The notes beneath the pieces are model-generated. The model was not told the origin of the DNA. It saw only the letters and a program-made list of their open reading frames with translations, and made no database searches. Of a stretch of 46,085 nt of DNA, positions 25,594 through 33,387 are shown one piece after another. Numbering within the stretch: the first letter of the stretch is position 1; the number at the start of each line of letters is the position of its first letter. The DNA comes from a bacterium (GTDB lineage: Bacteria; UBP6; JAFGXH01): contig JAMOQH010000080.1 in assembly GCA_027064085.1 (NCBI GenBank), positions 1 through 46,085 on the forward strand. The letters run 5' to 3'. The position numbers and the translations under genes are program-made.

Positions 25594-28500
25594 ATGCCTA
25601 ATCAAATTACCGGACTAGCATCAGGAATGGATACCCAGGGCTTAATCAAATCTATTATGGATATAGAAAGAAAACCAATAGATAGATTAAATAATCAATC
25701 TACAATACTTGCTTTAAAAAAAGGATTGTATACTAGTCTTTCAGATAATATGAAAGATTTTCAAAAAACTTTAATGAGTTTAAAACTAGAGTCAACATTT
25801 CAAACTAAAAAGGTAAATAGCTCAGACTCATCTATTGTAACAGCAACTGCTGGTGTTGAAGCTAAAAGTGGTTCATATACCATTCAAACTAAACAAATTG
25901 CACAAAATGCTATATCTAAAAATACATATTCAAAAGTTAAATTACTTTCTGATGGTAACACAAGTGGAGTTACAGGGCTTTATGGTAGTTCACAAACAAA
26001 TTTAGAAGGTAATTATGAATTTACATTTGAAGATTTAACAACTTATACAAGAGCAAGTTCTAAATTAACACTTGATAGAAAATCTTCTATTCAAAAAACA
26101 AAGGGCTCAAATATAGAAGGTGCTAGCGAAAATAAATTTGCCAACACAATAAATAAAAGTAACAATAGACTAAATATAAGCTATGGAAGTGAAACATTTG
26201 ACATATTCCTAGATTTTGCTCTTTCTGAAAATACAGATATATCCAAAGTAAGCTCTGATTTAGAAAATAAAATAAATAAAAAGTTAAATCAGTTAAAAGG
26301 AACTCAAGATGTTACCTATGTAATAGCCGAAAATGAAAATCCTAATGGTTCAAGTAATACATCATTTTCTTTATATAATGTCAACTCTCAAAACAGTAAT
26401 TTTATTAAAATAAATGATGACGGAGGAGCTGATTTAGCAAATACAGCATTAGGATTTTCAACTACAACTTTAACTACAACTAATGCAATAACTAAATCTA
26501 CAACAGCCTCTGATTTTACAACTCTAAGAACAAAAATGAATGATGAAAATTTCCTAAGAGGCTATGATATTAGCTCTATTGATGGATTAAAAGAAGGTAA
26601 ATTTGAAGCAGCCATATCGAGTAGCCTAAATGCAACCCCTAAAAGAGGAGCAAGAGTTGACGGCGGAAGTAATATTTCAACAACAGGAATAGACCAAACT
26701 AAAATAGGCCTAAATTCATTAGGCTTATTAAAAACCATTACAGGAACAATTGATACAGACGGAAAAACAAATGCTACTTTTAGAATAAATAATGCTAAAA
26801 TAGTTTTAAATGATATAGATAACTTAAGTATGAATGATGTAATTGGTATTATAAATGGTAGTGAAGCAGGAGTTACTGCTTCTTATGATAATATTGATGA
26901 TAAGCTTATTTTAAAAGCAAATAATGGTATTAAAGAAATTAAAATGGGCTCTGTATTGGACGATACAAATTTTTTAGAAGCCACAAAACTTTCAATAGCT
27001 TATGGTGGTACATTATATGAAAGCTCTACTTCCTCAAATATCAATGTAAACTCTCCATTAGCAACTAGTGGTTTTGCAACAACAATAACTCCAGGAACAA
27101 CAACAATAAATGGAGTTTCAATATATATATCAAGCCAAGATACCTTAAATGATGTGATAAAAAAAATAAATAATTCTTCAGCAGGAGTAATTGCATCTTA
27201 TGACTCAAATAGTGATAATTTTTCACTTAGGTCTGACATGGAAACAACCGAAACTAATGAAAAACAAATAAATATAGGCTCATATTATGATACTTCAAAT
27301 TTTTTTGAAGTTGTAAATATAACAGGAAGCAAAAAAGCTGATTTACAAGCAGATCTTTCTTCGTTAAATGGAGATTTTGCTGGAGATACGATTCATTTTA
27401 AAGCAGGTAGTACCGAAACAGATATTACCCTTAGTGCTACAGCAGGAACAGGAGCTTATACTGATAACTTAGATTTAGATTTTACAACTGGAATAAGTGC
27501 AGGTACTTCTTTTATGATTGCTGGTGGAACAGATGGGTCTACAGTTTTTCATTGGACTAATAATTCAGGAAAAGTAATTTACAGCAAAGAAGATTTAATG
27601 AAAGAGTGGAACAATGAAGCAAATTGGACAGATAATGGGGGAGCTCCAACTTCTGTTGCTGTAAAAATGGTAAGTGGCCAAAATGATAATCAAGTAAGGT
27701 TATTTAATGCTTATGGAGGTAATAGTGCATCTTTTACTGTCTTTAATGATGTTGGTGATGATATCTCCCAGTTAGGAATAAGCGACGGAGTTATTCAAAA
27801 CCAACATATGAGTACAACTGCAACATCTGCTTATAATGCCTTTTCAATAGCATGGGATATTGGTTGGCAATTTAGTTTTTCAGGAGGAATGAATATTATT
27901 GCTGATGATTTAGGAGGAATAAATTTTGAATCAACTGAAGCAGGAATGGCCGGAATGTTTCAATTTTCAGATACAACAGGCTCAACAGTAAGCAATATTT
28001 TTGAAAACTCAGGAAGAAGCAGTAATTATGAAAATATTGGTAATAGTGGTAAAGATGCTATTGTTGAAATAGATGGAATAGAATACAAAAGAGCTAGCAA
28101 TAAAATTAAAGATGCAATTGGGGATGTTGAATTAAATATTAATTCAATATCATCTTCTCCAATAACTTTAGATGTTAATGTTGATACAGACAAAGTATTA
28201 AATGTAATTACAGACTTCATTGTTGGATACAATGGTATGATAAAAAGATTAAACCCAACAAGATTAACTGATCAACAAAAAAAATATTTAACACCACTAA
28301 CAGATAATATAAAAAATAATATGAGCTTTGTAGAATCAGATGATTATGAAAAAAAGTTTAAAGAATATAATGAAATAAATATGATATTAAAAGAAAGCTC
28401 TATAAGAGGATTATCTTATCAATTTAGACCTAATACAACTAAAATAGTAGAAAATTTAAGTGGTAAATTCAATTCTTTAAATACTTTAGGCATAAAAGTT

Positions 28501-28956
28501 GGCTCAACGGGAGATAATGATGATAGAAAAATGGGATATTTATTGTTTAGCCAAAATAAAACTCAATCAGATGAAGATTACAAAAAAGCAATACTAAAAG
28601 ACTTAAAAGAAAATAATGAACTTCTTAATAACATTAAAAATAATGCAACAGACCTTTATAAATTATTTGCAACAGATAGTGATAAACAAGCAGAAAAGGG
28701 AATTGCAAGAGGTTTAGATGAAATTATAGATGGTTATGTAAAAAGAGGCGGCATTTTTAAAGAAATGACTGTAACAAATGGTTCTATAGATAAAGAACTA
28801 ATTACAATTTTTGAACAAATAAAATCTTATAAAATGAGAAATGATAAAAAAGAACAATCTTTGTATAACCAATTTGCAAAAATGGAAACACAGCTTAGTA
28901 ATATACAAGCACAATCAGCAAGCTTTATGGCACAAATGGGCTTAAGTACGCAATAA
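25594..28956 (+). CDS. fliD: Flagellar filament cap FliD, oversized
   Basis: 1120 residues from the ATG at 25594, set by GGAGG just upstream. The N-terminus 'ITGLASGMDTQGLIKSIMDIER' and the C-terminal coiled coil 'QSLYNQFAKMETQLSNIQAQSASFMAQMG' are diagnostic for FliD. The middle is expanded to about twice the usual length; it includes two hook-IN-like modules (near residues 400-455 and 505-555), each with 'NDVI..IN.S.AGV.ASYD'. FliD caps the growing filament and helps flagellin fold into place. fliS follows 15 bases later. The expanded domains would be exposed at the filament tip. Confidence 0.93.
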   Translation: MPNQITGLASGMDTQGLIKSIMDIERKPIDRLNNQSTILALKKGLYTSLSDNMKDFQKTLMSLKLESTFQTKKVNSSDSSIVTATAGVEAKSGSYTIQTKQIAQNAISKNTYSKVKLLSDGNTSGVTGLYGSSQTNLEGNYEFTFEDLTTYTRASSKLTLDRKSSIQKTKGSNIEGASENKFANTINKSNNRLNISYGSETFDIFLDFALSENTDISKVSSDLENKINKKLNQLKGTQDVTYVIAENENPNGSSNTSFSLYNVNSQNSNFIKINDDGGADLANTALGFSTTTLTTTNAITKSTTASDFTTLRTKMNDENFLRGYDISSIDGLKEGKFEAAISSSLNATPKRGARVDGGSNISTTGIDQTKIGLNSLGLLKTITGTIDTDGKTNATFRINNAKIVLNDIDNLSMNDVIGIINGSEAGVTASYDNIDDKLILKANNGIKEIKMGSVLDDTNFLEATKLSIAYGGTLYESSTSSNINVNSPLATSGFATTITPGTTTINGVSIYISSQDTLNDVIKKINNSSAGVIASYDSNSDNFSLRSDMETTETNEKQINIGSYYDTSNFFEVVNITGSKKADLQADLSSLNGDFAGDTIHFKAGSTETDITLSATAGTGAYTDNLDLDFTTGISAGTSFMIAGGTDGSTVFHWTNNSGKVIYSKEDLMKEWNNEANWTDNGGAPTSVAVKMVSGQNDNQVRLFNAYGGNSASFTVFNDVGDDISQLGISDGVIQNQHMSTTATSAYNAFSIAWDIGWQFSFSGGMNIIADDLGGINFESTEAGMAGMFQFSDTTGSTVSNIFENSGRSSNYENIGNSGKDAIVEIDGIEYKRASNKIKDAIGDVELNINSISSSPITLDVNVDTDKVLNVITDFIVGYNGMIKRLNPTRLTDQQKKYLTPLTDNIKNNMSFVESDDYEKKFKEYNEINMILKESSIRGLSYQFRPNTTKIVENLSGKFNSLNTLGIKVGSTGDNDDRKMGYLLFSQNKTQSDEDYKKAILKDLKENNELLNNIKNNATDLYKLFATDSDKQAEKGIARGLDEIIDGYVKRGGIFKEMTVTNGSIDKELITIFEQIKSYKMRNDKKEQSLYNQFAKMETQLSNIQAQSASFMAQMGLSTQ

Positions 28957-28971
28957 TAATAGGAGTATAAA

Positions 28972-29394
28972 ATGGCATTAAATCCTTATCAAAAATACCA
29001 GGAGAATAAAATCGAGGGTTCTTCACAAGGGGAAATGATAATTCTTTTATATGAAGGTTGCATTAGATTTATGAATGAAGCACTTGTATTTATTGAAGAA
29101 AATAAAATTCAGGATGCTCATAATAAAATAATTAAAGCCCAAAGAATTATAAATGAATTAATGGTTACTTTAGATTTTGAAGCAGGTGGAGAAATTGCTC
29201 AAAATTTATATAATCTTTATGATTTTATTATGAATGAATTAATAAAAGCAAATATAAAAAAAGAAAAAGAAGGATTATATAATTCTATTGAAGTTATGCA
29301 AGAATTATTAGATGCATGGCGAGTTGTTATAAAGGAAGCTCAAGCAAATGCACAAGAGCAATCCGAAAATGTAAGCATTAATTTTAATAGTTAA
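28972..29394 (+). CDS. fliS: Flagellin export chaperone FliS
   Basis: 140 residues, the expected all-helical size, with 'NPYQKYQENKIEGSSQGEM' at the N-terminus and 'LLYEGCIRFMNEAL' after it, both typical of FliS. It binds the flagellin C-terminus in the cytoplasm to stop early polymerisation. AGGAG precedes the ATG. It shares the fliD transcript. No flagellin gene is present in the window. Confidence 0.95.
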   Translation: MALNPYQKYQENKIEGSSQGEMIILLYEGCIRFMNEALVFIEENKIQDAHNKIIKAQRIINELMVTLDFEAGGEIAQNLYNLYDFIMNELIKANIKKEKEGLYNSIEVMQELLDAWRVVIKEAQANAQEQSENVSINFNS

Positions 29395-29404
29395 AAGTTT
29401 TTAC

Positions 29405-29422
29405 ACTAAAATTGCTTTTAGT
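29405..29422. terminator. Weak hairpin between convergent fliS and DUF4388 genes
   Basis: Arms ACTAAAA (29405-29411) and TTTTAGT (29416-29422) with a 4-base loop, overlapping the stop codon of the DUF4388 gene. T-runs are short on both sides, so its strength as a terminator is doubtful. Confidence 0.3.
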
Positions 29423-29762
29423 CAAAGTCCATTTCAATGTCAATTGAAATTTCATCTTCGTATTGGGCAGCTTGCATTAATAAAAAAGGAATTGCAATGT
29501 CAATTGTATTTTTAAAATCCATGTTCTCTTCTTTGCATTTATAAAATTCAAATTTTCCACTACTTGAAGTCATTAAAATAAAAATCACCTCTTTAGGATC
29601 ATGTTTATTATTTTCAAAATAAGCATGATTAATTCTTCCATCTTTGAATAGAATAAAAGCAGTATCATAAGTTGATATTATCTTTAAATATCCTGTTCTT
29701 TTAGAAGAACTTAATAATTGTAAAACATCTGGAAGTGGTATTTGTTTTAAAACTCCTGACAT
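29418..29762 (-). CDS. DUF4388 domain protein
   Basis: 114 residues from the ATG at 29762; an alternative ATG at 29786 would add 8. The domain starts right away with 'MSGVLKQIPLPDVLQLLSSSKRTGYLKI', the hallmark of DUF4388, and continues with 'ILFKDGRINHAYFENN'. Such domains occur in Deltaproteobacteria and Cyanobacteria alone or with response regulators, often in polarity or gliding regulation. I prefer 29762 because AAGG lies 5 bases upstream and homologues begin there; GAGGGG before 29786 is only 2 bases from that ATG. A good promoter lies at 29809-29836. Confidence 0.8.
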   Translation of the reverse strand: MSGVLKQIPLPDVLQLLSSSKRTGYLKIISTYDTAFILFKDGRINHAYFENNKHDPKEVIFILMTSSSGKFEFYKCKEENMDFKNTIDIAIPFLLMQAAQYEDEISIDIEMDFD

Positions 29763-29808
29763 TGTTGCCTTACATTTACTTAACATAGCCCCTCAAAACA
29801 ATAAGTTC

Positions 29809-29836
29809 ATTATAACATTAAAAATTTATTATTCAA
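29809..29836 (-). promoter_or_regulatory. Promoter of the DUF4388 gene
   Basis: Minus-strand TTGAAT (29831-29836), 16 bases, then TATAAT (29809-29814) with an upstream TGT that makes it an extended -10. Confidence 0.65.
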
Positions 29837-29859
29837 GATTTTTGTATAAAATAATATGA

Positions 29860-31011
29860 TTATAGCTTTAAAGAAATTTTAACTATGCTTTCAATATCAC
29901 TTTTACTTAGCTTAACATAATCACCTAAATATTCATTTCTAACTGAATTATCTACAATTTTTTTAATATCATCACTTTTTATACTATCATTTAAAAGATA
30001 AGTTGGCACATTTAAGCTTTCAAAAAAACTTCTTAATTTTATTATCCCATCTTGTACAGAATCAACATTAAATATGTTTTTTGAAAATTTTAATACTTTT
30101 TCAGGCTCTTTTTGAGCAACTATTTCAAGCCAAGCAGGAAAAACTATAGCCAATCCAGCACCATGAGGCATATCATTTATTGCAGAAAATTGATGTTCAA
30201 TACTGTGAGTAGCCCAATCTCCACTACTCTTAATACCTTTCATTAAAAATCTTGACAACGCAATATTACCAGCCCAAAAGCTCTCCATTCTAAGCTCTTC
30301 ACTTTTAGGATTATTTAACAATGGTTTTGCGATTTTTATAACTGTTTTAAAAACAGATTCACAAAAGTAATCTCTTAATACTCCCCCATCTTCATTAACA
30401 AAATATTGCTCTGCAACATGTACAAAAATATCAATTAAGCCATAGGCTGTTTGATTAAGAGCTAAACTATATGTATTCACAGGGTCTAAAAGTGAGAATT
30501 TAGGTAAAAAAGCTTTGGAGCTAGCAGATTTCTTATCTATGTCATTAGAAAGAACGCTATATGGATTTGATTCCGAACCAGTTGCAGGAATAGTTAAAAT
30601 AACTCCTATTGGTAATGCACTTCTAGCGATTCTTTTCCCAATATAATAATCCCAAACATCTCCTCCTTCTATAAAATTAGCCGCGATAGCCTTAGCACTA
30701 TCAATAACAGAACCTCCACCAACAGCTAAAATAAAATCTACATTCTCTTTTTTTGCAAACTCAACAGCTTTATTTACTGTTTTAAGAATTGGATTAGCTT
30801 TAATGCCACCAAAAGAAACAAAATCTATAGCATTTTCTATTAAAATATTACTAACTTTTTTATATAAGCCATTTCTTTTTATACTACCCATTCCATAAAG
30901 TAATAAAATTTTTTTAGCACCATATTTATTTAGCATTTTCGCAAGTTTAAAAGTTGAATCTACTTCTAAAATCATTTCGGTATTATCTAAGTTTATTTTA
31001 AAACCTTTCAT
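29860..31011 (-). CDS. Iron-containing alcohol dehydrogenase (butanol dehydrogenase-like)
   Basis: 383 residues. Nucleotide-binding 'AVGGGSVIDSAKAIA' and 'PATGSESN', then metal-ligand motifs 'DIFVHVAEQYF' and 'HSIEHQFSAINDMPHGAGLA', mark group III iron-dependent alcohol dehydrogenases of the BDH/YqhD branch. It would interconvert aldehydes and alcohols with NAD(P)H, often in fermentation or aldehyde detoxification. Its start overlaps the stop of the pseudokinase gene (ATGA), so the two are translated together. Confidence 0.9.
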   Translation of the reverse strand: MKGFKINLDNTEMILEVDSTFKLAKMLNKYGAKKILLLYGMGSIKRNGLYKKVSNILIENAIDFVSFGGIKANPILKTVNKAVEFAKKENVDFILAVGGGSVIDSAKAIAANFIEGGDVWDYYIGKRIARSALPIGVILTIPATGSESNPYSVLSNDIDKKSASSKAFLPKFSLLDPVNTYSLALNQTAYGLIDIFVHVAEQYFVNEDGGVLRDYFCESVFKTVIKIAKPLLNNPKSEELRMESFWAGNIALSRFLMKGIKSSGDWATHSIEHQFSAINDMPHGAGLAIVFPAWLEIVAQKEPEKVLKFSKNIFNVDSVQDGIIKLRSFFESLNVPTYLLNDSIKSDDIKKIVDNSVRNEYLGDYVKLSKSDIESIVKISLKL

Positions 31012-32168
31012 TTTCTCCCCTTATCAATATCAGATTTTTTATAAGTATCCAATATAATCTTTTTTCTATTTGATTTTACTTTTTTATTTTTATTTTGATA
31101 TTTCTTTTGATATCCATTCTTATAATTTTTTTGATAAGTATTTGGGTTTTCAATACCAAGCATTAATGTACCCAAGAAATAATATATCACATATCCCCAT
31201 ATTATAAAAAATATCAAAGAAAACAAGAATTTATAACTTTTCCTACTCTTTTTACCATATTTATCATTATCAATTTCAGCATAAAACTGTTCATTTTTTA
31301 CGATTTGACTAGCAATATAATCATCTTCTATTTCATTTGAATTATTTTTCTTTACTTTAATTTCAACTTTCTCTCCATTTGCTATTTTATGGAATAAGTC
31401 TAAAGCATATTTTATATTTGTAAATCTTTCAGTTGAATCATTATTAATCATAATTTTAATAAACTCTCTTAAGTTTTCATCTGTAGTAACAGAGAATAAT
31501 ATATTATCAATAACAGACTTATCCTTAATCGAATCAACATTGACCATATTTTGTGAAATCATGCTAAGAAAAACAATACCTAAAGCATATTGATCACTTC
31601 TAGTTGTCGTAAATCCTAATTTTTGTTCATTTGGCATTAAATTAGAATCTCCAATAATGGGTTCAATTGTTCTACCACTGTTTAATTTATTTCTTATAGC
31701 ACCAAAATTTATCAGATAAACATTCAATTTTTCATCTATAAGGATATTTTCAGAATTAATCGATTTATGAATAACTTTTTTACTTTCAAGATATTCAAGA
31801 ATCTTTAATAACTGATTTCCTATTTTAAAGAAATTTTCATCAATCAGTTTTTTGTTATCAGTAATTAATTCCCTTAAAGTTTTACCCTCAATATGTTTGC
31901 TAGCAATATAAAAATATCTTTCTCCATTTTCTTCAAGTTCATTCGCCATAATATACTTAGGAATACCATTATAATTTAGCTCTTTAATAACAAGTACTTC
32001 TGATTTAAACATATTAAAAAGTATATTATTTATATATTTAGTCATAATTAATATTTTTATATCAACTAAATCATTTCCGTTTTGAATATCTTCAGTCAAA
32101 TAAATTTCTGCTATTTCTGGGCTATAAATTTTTTTTATGACTCTAAATCTATTATCTATTAATTCCAT
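31008..32168 (-). CDS. Membrane-anchored protein-kinase-fold protein, predicted pseudokinase
   Basis: 386 residues. A Ser/Thr kinase fold (1 to about 260) has the beta-3 Lys (VDIK, K38) and the helix-C Glu (E57). The HRD motif is HKS (134-136) and DFG is NFG (154-156), so both catalytic Asp are missing, and the Gly-rich loop is absent. One TM helix (about 314-338) is followed by a Lys/Tyr-rich tail outside. It may bind nucleotide or partners and signal without phosphotransfer. Promoter at 32189-32217. Overlaps the alcohol dehydrogenase gene by 4 bases. Confidence 0.8.
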   Translation of the reverse strand: MELIDNRFRVIKKIYSPEIAEIYLTEDIQNGNDLVDIKILIMTKYINNILFNMFKSEVLVIKELNYNGIPKYIMANELEENGERYFYIASKHIEGKTLRELITDNKKLIDENFFKIGNQLLKILEYLESKKVIHKSINSENILIDEKLNVYLINFGAIRNKLNSGRTIEPIIGDSNLMPNEQKLGFTTTRSDQYALGIVFLSMISQNMVNVDSIKDKSVIDNILFSVTTDENLREFIKIMINNDSTERFTNIKYALDLFHKIANGEKVEIKVKKNNSNEIEDDYIASQIVKNEQFYAEIDNDKYGKKSRKSYKFLFSLIFFIIWGYVIYYFLGTLMLGIENPNTYQKNYKNGYQKKYQNKNKKVKSNRKKIILDTYKKSDIDKGRK

Positions 32169-32188
32169 AAATACCTACTTAAAAATTT

Positions 32189-32217
32189 ATTATATTTATA
32201 ATTGACAAAAGATTCAA
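32189..32217 (-). promoter_or_regulatory. Promoter of the pseudokinase-ADH operon
   Basis: Minus-strand TTGAAT (32212-32217), 17 bases, then a perfect TATAAT (32189-32194), 20 bases before the start codon. Confidence 0.65.
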
Positions 32218-32264
32218 GAATTAAAACTAGATTTAACTGCAATTCGTAAAAAAGAATTTAAAAC

Positions 32265-32291
32265 AAGGTAACACATAATATTAGTTACCTT
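32265..32291 (-). terminator. Hairpin at the end of the small remnant ORF
   Basis: Perfect arms AAGGTAAC (32265-32272) and GTTACCTT (32284-32291) with an 11-base loop. On the minus strand it is followed by TGTTTTAAATTCTTTTTT. The stop codon of the small ORF (TTA on the plus strand, 32281-32283) lies in the loop. Confidence 0.5.
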
Positions 32292-32385
32292 CTGTATTTA
32301 ACTCCTTTTGTAATTCTTTGATTTTTTCAATAGATAATTTAGTATATTTTTGAACAAATGCAATTACTGCTAGATTTAAATACAA
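32281..32385 (-). pseudogene. Possible 3' remnant of a lost gene
   Basis: A 34-codon open stretch with no ATG (only a TTG at 32383-32385). It reads as a protein C-terminus (ending 'SIEKIKELQKELNTEGN') with an amphipathic helix. It is followed directly by a terminator-like hairpin. It sits between two promoters that both face away. Its family is not recognised. It could also be chance; the terminator is what makes a remnant plausible. Confidence 0.3.
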
Positions 32386-32386
32386 A

Positions 32387-32415
32387 TTGACTTTATTAAT
32401 TTACAATAGTAAAAT
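32387..32415 (+). promoter_or_regulatory. Promoter of the ADP-ribosylglycohydrolase gene
   Basis: TTGACT (32387-32392), 17 bases, then TAAAAT (32410-32415), 25 bases before the ATG. Confidence 0.6.
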
Positions 32416-32439
32416 AGATAAGTTTTTTTAGAGATAACA

Positions 32440-33351
32440 ATGATAGATAAAAATAAATATACAGCATGCTTTTTAGGATTGGCTATGGGGGATGCTTATG
32501 GAGCTGTTTTTGAAAGTGGTATTTTAGAAAGATTTGTATGGAAATTGATAGGTAAAACAAATGGAAGATTACGCTATACTGATGATACTCAAATGTCTAT
32601 TGATTTAGCAAAATCATTTTTAGAAAATAAAAAAATTAATCAAGATAAACTTGCAATAAATTTTGCAAATTCATATAAATGGTCAAGAGGTTATGGGAAT
32701 GGTGCGACATGGTTATTAAAAAATATTAAGAAAGGTGGAAACTGGAATGAACTAAACAAAGCTAAATATAAAGATGGTTCTTTTGGAAATGGAGCAGCTA
32801 TGAGAGCTCCAATACTAGCACTTTGTTATCCTAATGATTTGAAAGTTTTAATTAAAAATGTAGTAAAAGCTTCTGAAATTACTCATGCAAATATACTTGC
32901 AATAGAGGGAGCAATACTTGTTGCTATCTCTACTTATGGAGCATTAAATGATTGGAATAATGATACTATTTTAAAAGAATTATTAATTCACTCCACTTTA
33001 GATCAATATAAGGAAAAAATAAATTTATCTATTAAATATATAAAAAAAACAGATGAAGTAACAAATTCAGAAATAAGAAAAAATCTAGGAAATGGAATTG
33101 CAGCAATAAATTCAACAGTAACAGCAATTTACTTTGCTCTTAAGTACAAAAATAAAGCTCATGACTTAATGTTTAAAAAAATATTTTCTCTAAAAGGTGA
33201 TACTGATACCATAGGGGCAATGGCAGGCGGAATTTGGGGAGCATTTAATGGATATGAACAAATTCATAAAGAAAAGTTAAAAAAGGTAGAAGATTATGAA
33301 ACTATAAAAGAGCTTGCGGAAAAATTACATAAATTTAATTTTCATCAGTAA
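32440..33351 (+). CDS. ADP-ribosylglycohydrolase, ARH3/DraG-like
   Basis: 303 residues. The Mg2+-binding motifs of the family are present: YTDDTQM (46-52) and GDTDTIGAMAGG (about 252-263). 'SFGNGAAMRAPIL' and the 'RGYGNGATW' segment resemble ARH3 more than nitrogenase-type DraG. Such enzymes remove ADP-ribose from protein residues, nucleic acids or O-acetyl-ADP-ribose. No ADP-ribosyltransferase lies nearby, so the partner is unknown. It has its own promoter and a weak GAGATAAC ribosome site. Confidence 0.9.
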   Translation: MIDKNKYTACFLGLAMGDAYGAVFESGILERFVWKLIGKTNGRLRYTDDTQMSIDLAKSFLENKKINQDKLAINFANSYKWSRGYGNGATWLLKNIKKGGNWNELNKAKYKDGSFGNGAAMRAPILALCYPNDLKVLIKNVVKASEITHANILAIEGAILVAISTYGALNDWNNDTILKELLIHSTLDQYKEKINLSIKYIKKTDEVTNSEIRKNLGNGIAAINSTVTAIYFALKYKNKAHDLMFKKIFSLKGDTDTIGAMAGGIWGAFNGYEQIHKEKLKKVEDYETIKELAEKLHKFNFHQ

Positions 33352-33387
33352 TTGATATTAATACATCAAATATGATATAGAATCTAT

